Shown here: piece after piece, positions 1 through 5,962 of the stretch | Numbering within the stretch: the first letter of the stretch is position 1 | How the letters are laid out: each line of letters begins with the position of its first letter | Assembly: GCA_036397975.1 (NCBI GenBank) | Contig: DASWHW010000065.1 | Location: forward strand, 1-23,368 | From: SZUA-287 sp036397975 | GTDB lineage: Bacteria; Bacteroidota; Ignavibacteria; UBA10030; UBA6906 | Reading direction: 5' to 3' | DNA length: 23,368 nucleotides | Position numbers and translations under genes: made by a program | Notes under the pieces: generated by a model | Told to the model about the DNA's origin: nothing | The model's database searches: none | What the model saw: the letters and a program-made list of their open reading frames with translations, nothing else

Positions 1-530
1 GCACGGGTATATGACCTCACCTGTTCCTGGATGGGGAACCTGTGCTTTTCCTCTTCGGTTTGCACGTTTTGCGCTTGGGCAAGTCTCTGGAGATCAAAAG
101 CATCACAAAGTCCGATCAGCGCATCAGATAGTTCTTGAAAGCTATTAGGATGAGGAGGTTCAAATTGTAGCTCGCTAACAGGAATCCGCAATGAGAGAGC
201 TTGGGCAATTTCAATGTGCGCTTGGTTGATTCCGTTTTCCTCACGACTCTGGAATTCGCCTTCTTTGGAAACACCGACCGGCAAAGAATAGTATGCAAGT
301 TGTGATAAGACTTGAAGAACATCAAAGCCGCTCAAAAGGTTTTGAACCTTCTTCAGCAGGGTTTCAAACTCAGCCTTTTTAGTCTCTCCAATTCGTACAG
401 CTGCGCTGATTCGCTCTGCTTGACTTAGATTGGCAAACGGGTGTGGAATTTCATAAAGTCTGGCACCCGGCAGCCTTAGCTTACGTTTTTTTAGTTTTCC
501 CTTCCTTCGTTTCTTGCTCTTGCGAGACAT
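1..530 (-). CDS. Unknown protein, N-terminal 176 residues (runs off left edge)
   Basis: An open frame starts with ATG at 530-528 and stays open to the window edge, so the C-terminus is missing. The first 20 residues are strongly basic (MSRKSKKRRKGKLKKRKLRL), which could bind nucleic acid or be a disordered tail. The rest is a soluble, mainly helical-looking sequence with stretches such as LSQAERISAAVRIGE and INQAHIEIAQALSL. There is no signal peptide or membrane segment. A purine-rich stretch (AAAGAGA) precedes the ATG, and a plausible promoter lies about 100 bp upstream. I do not recognise the family. It is not clearly part of the polymerase operon that ends at 716, because it has its own promoter. 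It could be an accessory gene. Confidence 0.6.
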   Translation of the reverse strand, partial: MSRKSKKRRKGKLKKRKLRLPGARLYEIPHPFANLSQAERISAAVRIGETKKAEFETLLKKVQNLLSGFDVLQVLSQLAYYSLPVGVSKEGEFQSREENGINQAHIEIAQALSLRIPVSELQFEPPHPNSFQELSDALIGLCDAFDLQRLAQAQNVQTEEEKHRFPIQEQVRSYTR

Positions 531-632
531 GAGATCTCTTTCAGCTTGACAGACAGCATCCCCCGGGACATTAGATTTCGGCTATTACGCTCGAGTGTAT
601 GATACGGAGTTAATTGAACGTTGAAACTGAAA

Positions 633-660
633 AGTATAGCAAGCTTTCTCGACTAATCAA
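633..660 (-). promoter_or_regulatory. Predicted sigma70-type promoter for the left-edge gene
   Basis: Read on the minus strand, TTGATT (660-655) and TATACT (638-633) are separated by 16 bp. The -10 matches consensus at 5 of 6 positions and the -35 at 4 of 6. It lies in the 185-bp gap between the polymerase gene and the left-edge gene and would give a leader of roughly 95 nt. Nothing else was recognised in this gap. Confidence 0.45.
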
Positions 661-715
661 AGAGCGACGGCGTGGCCTTTTGGGTGCTGTACCGCAAGGC
701 CTTTGCCCTCTTCTT

Positions 716-2947
716 TTAGCCGGTACCAAAATGCACTTCCAGCTTTTCCACATCCCACCCAAACGGGAGCAAAAGTGTTTCAACAGCTTTTAGCGCGAGT
801 TCTGTATACTTGTCGATATCATATCCATCATCAAGTGTGTAGAGGGCAAGAGGCTTGGATTTCTGTGGTTTCTTTTTCCCCGTTGCATCGACGATGATGT
901 ACTCCACCGTCTCTCCGGGTTTCAGCTGTATCCCCGCTTCGCTTAATGCCCGCGCTGCCTCTGAATTTACCGTGCGCGTTGTATAGGATTCCGGCTCTTT
1001 GGAAATATGGCAGCGCACCACCAGGTCTAATGGATCTGCCTTCCCAGAACGGAGAAGATCGATGTACTCCTTTGCTTTTACGAGTGCTGCAGGCACGAGC
1101 GCTTCCACCTCCATGACATTTCGTGCATGCTTGAAGAGTTCTAACATTTCCCCCTGCATACGTTTGACAAACCTCGGTGTGTCGCGTCGTCGCATTTCGA
1201 TGCCACGAATTTTGATATCGCCGTTGGTGTAATAACCAACATACTTGTTCGCTGTCGGGATCTGCGGATCCATTTTGGAGGAAGGGAAGACAATCCAGTT
1301 GTAAATTCCTTCGAGCGAAAGATCAATGCCTGCTGTAGCGCTGATTTCCACCGCAAGTTGCTCATATTCTTCTTCCGTTGCTCCCTCCCTGTGAAGCCAT
1401 AAACAATCCACTATTGCATGAATGAATTTATGTCCGCGTGCTTCAGCAATCTCCTTGGCGCACAAGATCGCATCACGTGAGTACGCGTTGACCGACTCAT
1501 GCGCTTCAATCCGTCCGAAGCGTGCGTTCTTGTAGCCAAGGTATCCAAAGCAGGTAACGAGCATCCACTTTAATGCATTCTGGCGCCGGTCGTATAGATG
1601 CCATCGCTCATCGCCGAGTTTCTTCAATCGCTTCTTTTCTTTTTTGTACAGTGAGCGCTTATGAACAACAGTCTTCAATGTTGAGGGAACGATCCCAATC
1701 CGTTTTTCGCAAATGGTATAATCGAGTTCGGGAACGGCATTGTTCTTGCAGCACCGGCAATTGACTGTTTCCGGCGATACGTTATGTTCTACCATAATTG
1801 TAGGGTACATCGAGACAAAATCCAATTCTGCGATCTGCTCATGATATCCCATGATCGGTTGATAAATAAGACCGCCACGGTCGGCAAGGAGCAGCGTTGC
1901 CGCGGACTTGAATTCCTCCGGCTCCCGCTTCTTTGCCGGGATGAGATAGTTGTGCTGATGGGCCCACGATAATTGCATGGAAGAAAGGGCGGAGCCAATA
2001 GTGGAGCGGGATTGATGCTGAACGGGAAGTTGTGTGAGGCGGGCAATCTCTGCAACACCGTCAAGGCTCGCTTCCCCCATCATGAAGGAATTTTCCGTAT
2101 CGAGATGCCAACGGCCTGCAAGTTCAAAAGCACCGTCCTTGTGCACGATTTTGCCGTAGGCGAAGTAACTTGTCTCGTTGGTGGTAAAGTACCCCATTGT
2201 CCGGTCGCGGTTGAGCAGCAGGGGTATTTCTTCCTGTACCGAGAGGCGCGTTAGGAGCGGCATCAGGATTGCGTCGCCGTACTCTGTCAGAAGAACATCG
2301 GGGTCACAGCGCTGCAAGTGACGGTTGAGTGAGTGCAGGATTTCTGCCGGCTCTTCATTTTCCAGACTGTAGGTTTCGCCGTCGTAGCTGAGTTCGAGTT
2401 GATACGTCTTTCGAAATTTCGGGCTGACGAAATCGGGACGGTTCCGAAGCATCATGGTAGTCAATGGCGGCATGGTGTATTCCATTGCATCAAAACTGTC
2501 CTCAAGGTGCCAATCCAGCAGTGTGCCGCTGTCATCAATGTGGTACATACCGTACGCAAGAGGGAACAGGCCGGTGGAATATAAGAACAGCTGTGGTACC
2601 GCTATATCGGAATTGAAGAATGAATAATGTGGGAAATTGCGTTCGAGCCGCCGGACGATTCGTTTGAATTGCAATGCGTCGTGAACGCTGACGCGTTGCA
2701 CAAGCCATTCTTCGTTCGAGTAAATTTCCTTCTGCTTCGTCTGGCTGAGAGTGATTCGACTGGGAAGTCGCTGCACAAGTTCTCCAAGCCGCTTCGTGTC
2801 CTCTTGTGAAAGGTGCATAAAGAAAGAAGGGACGAAGGCAACGCTGCAGCAGTGCTTTACCCCTTCTTTGTCAATCAGCCATATCGTGATGCCCTTTGCT
2901 GATGCATAGATATCATACAGCCAGCCGGTGATTGTCGTCGCTGTCAT
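716..2947 (-). CDS. B-family DNA polymerase of PolB2 type with altered catalytic motif C
   Basis: A protein of 743 aa that looks like a B-family polymerase. Motif A is present as DFVSMYP (376-382) and the DNA-binding KY motif as NKYVGYY (567-573). Motif B is divergent (KWMLVTCFGY, 460-469; the usual Asn is missing). In motif C the usual YxDTDS reads IVDCLW (512-517), so one aspartate (D514) is kept and the second metal-binding Asp is Leu. The N-terminal exonuclease region (about 180-240) lacks a clear FDxET and NxxxFD set, so proofreading is doubtful. Several cysteines (397, 399, 400, 413) follow motif A. The frame is open upstream to 3238, but the start at 2947 is preferred because GGAGGG sits 5 nt upstream and the extra N-terminus would only be a shifted reading of the neighbouring gene. 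It is the last gene of the dinB operon. Archaeal PolB2/Dpo2 enzymes have similarly degenerate motifs. A role in translesion synthesis, catalytic or structural, is inferred. Confidence 0.88.
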   Translation of the reverse strand: MTATTITGWLYDIYASAKGITIWLIDKEGVKHCCSVAFVPSFFMHLSQEDTKRLGELVQRLPSRITLSQTKQKEIYSNEEWLVQRVSVHDALQFKRIVRRLERNFPHYSFFNSDIAVPQLFLYSTGLFPLAYGMYHIDDSGTLLDWHLEDSFDAMEYTMPPLTTMMLRNRPDFVSPKFRKTYQLELSYDGETYSLENEEPAEILHSLNRHLQRCDPDVLLTEYGDAILMPLLTRLSVQEEIPLLLNRDRTMGYFTTNETSYFAYGKIVHKDGAFELAGRWHLDTENSFMMGEASLDGVAEIARLTQLPVQHQSRSTIGSALSSMQLSWAHQHNYLIPAKKREPEEFKSAATLLLADRGGLIYQPIMGYHEQIAELDFVSMYPTIMVEHNVSPETVNCRCCKNNAVPELDYTICEKRIGIVPSTLKTVVHKRSLYKKEKKRLKKLGDERWHLYDRRQNALKWMLVTCFGYLGYKNARFGRIEAHESVNAYSRDAILCAKEIAEARGHKFIHAIVDCLWLHREGATEEEYEQLAVEISATAGIDLSLEGIYNWIVFPSSKMDPQIPTANKYVGYYTNGDIKIRGIEMRRRDTPRFVKRMQGEMLELFKHARNVMEVEALVPAALVKAKEYIDLLRSGKADPLDLVVRCHISKEPESYTTRTVNSEAARALSEAGIQLKPGETVEYIIVDATGKKKPQKSKPLALYTLDDGYDIDKYTELALKAVETLLLPFGWDVEKLEVHFGTG

Positions 2948-3203
2948 GAATGCCCTCCAGTGTTGCAACTCGCTGTTCCAGCTTTCGGAGTACCCGCTGC
3001 TGTAACAGCAGCATGGACATTGCGATGCTTTCGAACGGGATCGGTCGTGCTGCATATGCACTGCTTGCCAGCTGCAAACGCGCCGCCCGAAAGAGTTCAT
3101 CAAATGCGTCCTGATCTTCCTTGCGGAGACCGCGTCGAAATTTTGTCCAGCTTTCCATTTCCTGCTGGATAACCATGGTGAATGTAGGAACGGTTCTTCC
3201 CAT
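2913..3203 (-). CDS. Small helical protein of the PolB2 operon (MGRTVPT family)
   Basis: A 96-aa protein starting MGRTVPTFTMVIQQEMESW, then TKFRRGLRKEDQDAFDELF and a helical C-terminal half ending in a leucine-rich segment (LLLQQRVLRKLEQRV). I recognise the pattern MGRTxPTxR...FRRALRxxDxxxFDxLF...A from short proteins encoded beside PolB2-type polymerases in archaea and some bacteria. Their biochemical role is not established to my knowledge. The start is taken at the second ATG (3203) because AAGGAG lies 7 nt before it; the ATG at 3209 is only one base from that site. It overlaps the RecA-like gene by 104 bp and the polymerase start by 35 bp, so the three products are probably translationally linked. 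A polymerase accessory or adaptor role is inferred from context. Confidence 0.75.
   Translation of the reverse strand: MGRTVPTFTMVIQQEMESWTKFRRGLRKEDQDAFDELFRAARLQLASSAYAARPIPFESIAMSMLLLQQRVLRKLEQRVATLEGIHDSDDNHRLAV
2953..2958 (-). promoter_or_regulatory. Shine-Dalgarno of the PolB2 gene
   Basis: GGAGGG on the minus strand lies 5 nt before the ATG at 2947. It fixes this start instead of the upstream start of the same open frame at 3238. It lies inside the coding sequence of the preceding small gene. Confidence 0.7.
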
Positions 3204-3891
3204 GGGCATACTCCTTTCTTGGTGAATTGGCGGTACATTTCCTTATGAATTGACTCGTCCCTGGAATCTCGGGCTGCACAATCACACGCCGTCCGTCATT
3301 ATCTTCCTTGACAGTAAAGACACGATCCATTGCCCGCGTGAGAGTGGGAAACAGAGCATTGCGTTCTGTCGATTCGAGCCTCGTGTCGTGCGAGGCAAGG
3401 AGGACGGACACGTGCTCTTCTTTTCTTTTTCTGAGAGAGAGCAGAACACGTTGCAGGCTTGCCTGTACTTCAAACAGCGGTGCTTGATCATCGTAAAACG
3501 TATCGAGCAAACCAAAGATAATGGCAACGGATGCATGACTGCGCTTGAGAAACGCGGGAAGACGTTCTGTAATCGCGGCCTCTATTTGATAACAGGTAAA
3601 GGCACGCGAGACAAAAATGTTTTTTAACAGCTGTTCTGGCGGGACATTGTGTGGAACGATCCGCTGTGCTGTCACTCGCCGCGCGAACTCGGCAATATAA
3701 TACGCATCAAAGCGGTTCGTGCCGTCCACAAGCGCAATGGGTACGCCATTCAGCAATGCATGGGATGCTGCATAGAGCGAGAGCCGAAAGACCGCTTTTG
3801 TGCCGTGCAGGCAGTACAGCTTTCCCGGCGGGGACGCTTTGAATTCCTGCACCAACATCTGATACGACAACGCATTCGTGCTAGGCTGCAT
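3100..3891 (-). CDS. RecA/RadA-fold protein without recognisable Walker A (ImuA/Rad55-like)
   Basis: A protein of about 263 aa resembling the core of RecA/RadA paralogues. Where a P-loop is expected the sequence reads GKLYCLHGTKAVFRLSLYAA, followed by GVPIALVDGTNRFDAYYIAE, which matches the strand-helix pattern after the RecA P-loop but has no GxxxxGKT. A Walker-B-like strand, VAIIFGLLDTFYDD, and a later strand, VSVLLASHDTR, are present. ATP hydrolysis is therefore doubtful. The preferred start (3891) overlaps the DUF72 stop by 11 nt; an ATG at 3930 in the same frame is an alternative and neither has a strong ribosome site. The 3' end overlaps the small helical gene by 104 bp, which is long, and the last 35 residues are a shifted reading of that gene. 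By analogy with ImuA and archaeal RadA paralogues, it may bridge the damage-bypass polymerases to a recombinase filament (inference). Confidence 0.72.
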   Translation of the reverse strand: MQPSTNALSYQMLVQEFKASPPGKLYCLHGTKAVFRLSLYAASHALLNGVPIALVDGTNRFDAYYIAEFARRVTAQRIVPHNVPPEQLLKNIFVSRAFTCYQIEAAITERLPAFLKRSHASVAIIFGLLDTFYDDQAPLFEVQASLQRVLLSLRKRKEEHVSVLLASHDTRLESTERNALFPTLTRAMDRVFTVKEDNDGRRVIVQPEIPGTSQFIRKCTANSPRKEYAHGKNRSYIHHGYPAGNGKLDKISTRSPQGRSGRI

Positions 3892-4636
3892 ACCGTTGTT
3901 TGACCGGTGAGAGTTTTGCGAGATCGGCATTCATCATTTCCATTAATTGAAGAAGCGATACAACACGTTCCTTTGTCGGAATGGAGAAGTACAGTCGCAG
4001 TTCTTTTTGTTCTTCCACACATTGACGTATGGTTTCGATAATACCGAGAGTGGTTTCCGGTTCCACGAGATCCTTCACGATCATTATGCTACAATCTGTA
4101 GAGAGGGCGTGTGGTGTCATGCTCTGCTCCAGGAGTGATGGCATTCCGGGGGCATGATGTAGTACGTGAGTTACATTGCGCTCTCGCAGTGCTGCGAAGT
4201 AATCCGGCAAAAGAAATTCCTCATTGTGGATTGCCACTGCATAGCGGAAGGAGTGGGGAAGATTATCGAAGCAATGGCACAGCAGCCGCAGAAACAGGTC
4301 GAACGATAACTCTTCCGTGCGGTAAATAGGATGGAGGCACAAAGCGATGATTGTTGTCGGATCTATTTTGTTTGTCTGCCCCAGACAATCAGTGAGCATG
4401 GAATGATGAAGGAAGTTTTCGTTGCGAAGTCCCCGTTTTATTTTTTCGTGGTAATTGTGTGGAAAGCGGTAGATCAAAACATTACTCTGCGGAAATAGTG
4501 TCACGGGAAAATCCAAGCGCGTCTTGTCATGCAACGGGATACCGGTGAATCCAAAATAGATGCGATGGCGTGCCCACGCTCGCCTGTACAGACGAAGAGT
4601 TTCCCATTTTCCTTTTGTGGAATCCCGGTCAATCAT
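3881..4636 (-). CDS. DUF72 (YecE-like) TIM-barrel protein
   Basis: A 251-aa protein. The segment HSFRYAVAIHNEEFLLPDYF, then LRERNVTHVLHHAPGMPSL, matches the DUF72 core pattern (fRyAvEvRhpsWl ... Lrehnvalvl.dapgmp). The N-terminal part (IYFGFTGIPLHDK; NVLIYRFPHNYHEKIK) fits the early strands of that barrel but is divergent; the usual GTSGWxY and the invariant Glu of AvEvR are not intact (A-I-H here). DUF72 proteins have no firmly established reaction. The ATG overlaps the dinB stop as ATGA (4 nt), and the stop overlaps the next gene, so it is co-translated within the damage-bypass operon. That position hints at a nucleic-acid-related job but does not prove one. Confidence 0.78.
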   Translation of the reverse strand: MIDRDSTKGKWETLRLYRRAWARHRIYFGFTGIPLHDKTRLDFPVTLFPQSNVLIYRFPHNYHEKIKRGLRNENFLHHSMLTDCLGQTNKIDPTTIIALCLHPIYRTEELSFDLFLRLLCHCFDNLPHSFRYAVAIHNEEFLLPDYFAALRERNVTHVLHHAPGMPSLLEQSMTPHALSTDCSIMIVKDLVEPETTLGIIETIRQCVEEQKELRLYFSIPTKERVVSLLQLMEMMNADLAKLSPVKQRYAA

Positions 4637-5844
4637 AATTCATACACGGGGCTGTGTAAGTGATAGCCTTCGGCATCCGATGCAAAAGACTTATGCAGGA
4701 GTTGTGTTATTCCCCAGCGAATTGCTGTATAGCCATGTTTTTCCTGCAGGGCGTCGATACGTTGGTAGAGCCGGTCGATTTTTTCCCCTTTTCCTCCATC
4801 CAACTCCAGTTGTTGAGAGTAGGTATAGGAAAGATTAGAGACCTTCACTCCGACCAGGCGGATAAACTGTTTGTTGGGAAGGAGCAGTTGGAGCAAATGT
4901 TGTGCGGCGGTAAATATATCGTCTTCACGATCCGAGGAAGCCGGCAGCGTTGTTTGCTTTTGCACAGTGGTGAAATCCGCAAACCGCACCTTGATGGTGA
5001 CCGTGGCTGCGCGGTGCCGCCGCCGCCGCAGTGTTTTACAGCATCGCTCCGTCAGATAATACAGCGTGGAAAGAATAAAATCGCGCTCAAGAGTATCCCG
5101 TGCAAATGTCGTATCTCTCGAAATAGATTTTTCCACACGATCATACTGCATCCTCTGCGTTTCTTTCCCGTTGGCAACTCCCGTGAGATATCGCCCAATC
5201 CATGATTGTTGGACAAGGGGGCGAGAAAGTACATCCCCAACGAGGAAGATCCCCCGGGCATGAAGTTTTGGAAGAGTTTTTACTCCAACGCCAGGTACCA
5301 CCTCAATGGGAAGAGGCGCAAGAAACTTGCGCTCTTCACCGTGAGGAACAACTACAAGTCCATCCGGCTTCTTTAAACCGGCCGCAATTTTTGCGCAGAC
5401 CCTGTTAGAGGCAACCCCAACAGAAACGCTCAGACCACATTGCTGTTGAATACGCTCCTTGATGGCGAGAGCCATGCACGACGCGCTACCTCTCCAGAAG
5501 TGTAAACAACCGGTGACATCCATATATGCTTCATCGACGCTGACCTGTTCGACATCGGGGGTAAAGTCATAAAGGATATTCATTACTCGTTCGGAATACT
5601 CGGCATACAGAGAATGATTTCCCGGCAGGAACACAGCATGGGAAGGAAGCAAAGCTGCCGCTGTTCGAAGCGGCATTGCAGTTGTAACGCCGTATGCTCG
5701 AGCCTCATAGTTGGGACACGCAACAATGCCGCGATCATTCCGATTTCCGCCGATACAGAGCGGCTTGCCGCGGAGTTCAGGACGCATTGCCATTTCCACG
5801 GAGGCGAAGAAGCAATCAATGTCGAGCAAGAAAATGGTATGCAT
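4633..5844 (-). CDS. dinB: Y-family translesion DNA polymerase IV (DinB)
   Basis: A 403-aa protein, close to the usual DinB length. The catalytic set is intact: D8 in LLDIDCFFASVE, then D104-E105 in VSVDEAYMDVTG. Nucleotide-contacting ARAYGV (49-53) and CPNYEARAYG are present, as are the thumb helix-hairpin-helix (LPIEVVPGVGVKTLPKLHARGI) and a little-finger domain (SISRDTTF onward). C12-F13-F14 region residues include the aromatic steric gate. I see no clear QLxLF clamp-binding peptide at the C-terminus. The frame is open to 5913, but the ATG at 5844 begins exactly at the conserved MHTIFLLDID, and the predicted promoter overlaps the upstream part, ruling out the longer form. It is the first gene of the operon, so its expression is probably controlled by the operators at 5890-5936. 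It inserts nucleotides opposite damaged template bases with low fidelity (family knowledge). Confidence 0.96.
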   Translation of the reverse strand: MHTIFLLDIDCFFASVEMAMRPELRGKPLCIGGNRNDRGIVACPNYEARAYGVTTAMPLRTAAALLPSHAVFLPGNHSLYAEYSERVMNILYDFTPDVEQVSVDEAYMDVTGCLHFWRGSASCMALAIKERIQQQCGLSVSVGVASNRVCAKIAAGLKKPDGLVVVPHGEERKFLAPLPIEVVPGVGVKTLPKLHARGIFLVGDVLSRPLVQQSWIGRYLTGVANGKETQRMQYDRVEKSISRDTTFARDTLERDFILSTLYYLTERCCKTLRRRRHRAATVTIKVRFADFTTVQKQTTLPASSDREDDIFTAAQHLLQLLLPNKQFIRLVGVKVSNLSYTYSQQLELDGGKGEKIDRLYQRIDALQEKHGYTAIRWGITQLLHKSFASDAEGYHLHSPVYEL

Positions 5845-5884
5845 AAAGGTGCTGGCGGGATAAGTGGATCGGGATACCGCGAGC

Positions 5885-5913
5885 AAGATACGACAAATTT
5901 GTCGTCTTGTCAA
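5885..5913 (-). promoter_or_regulatory. Promoter of the dinB-PolB2 operon
   Basis: On the minus strand a perfect -35 TTGACA (5913-5908) and a -10 TATCTT (5890-5885) are separated by exactly 17 bp. The predicted start of transcription, near 5878, gives a leader of about 34 nt to the dinB ATG at 5844. The spacer is almost entirely a 16-bp palindrome, so a bound repressor would block RNA polymerase directly. Confidence 0.75.
5890..5905. promoter_or_regulatory. Operator 1: 16-bp perfect palindrome in promoter spacer
   Basis: ACGACAAATTTGTCGT is a perfect inverted repeat (8 + 8) lying between the -35 and -10 boxes of the dinB operon. Its size, symmetry and placement fit a dimeric HTH repressor such as LexA. 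The sequence is not one of the classical LexA boxes I know (E. coli CTGT-N8-ACAG, Bacillus CGAAC-N4-GTTCG), so the repressor identity is inferred. Confidence 0.7.
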
Positions 5914-5920
5914 GAATTAA

Positions 5921-5936
5921 AAGACAAATATGTCGT
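5921..5936. promoter_or_regulatory. Operator 2: near-copy of operator 1
   Basis: AAGACAAATATGTCGT matches operator 1 at 14 of 16 positions and keeps the GACA/TGTC half-sites. It starts 31 bp from operator 1, about three helical turns, so both sites face the same side of DNA. It lies just upstream of the -35 box, and cooperative binding of two repressor dimers is plausible. Confidence 0.6.
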
Positions 5937-5962
5937 GAAAGGGAGGGTGGGGGAGGAAGGTA

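Noticed and set aside
2948..3238. N-terminal extension of the polymerase frame up to 3238
   Set aside because: It overlaps the small helical gene out of frame, reads as Cys/Ser/Trp-rich nonsense and ignores the GGAGGG site before 2947.
4660..5205. 181-codon plus-strand frame opposite dinB
   Set aside because: dinB has intact catalytic motifs over this stretch; the antisense product resembles nothing and has no start signal.
5845..5913. Longer DinB starting at 5913
   Set aside because: The extra 23 residues precede the conserved family start and would begin upstream of the predicted transcript start, inside the promoter.
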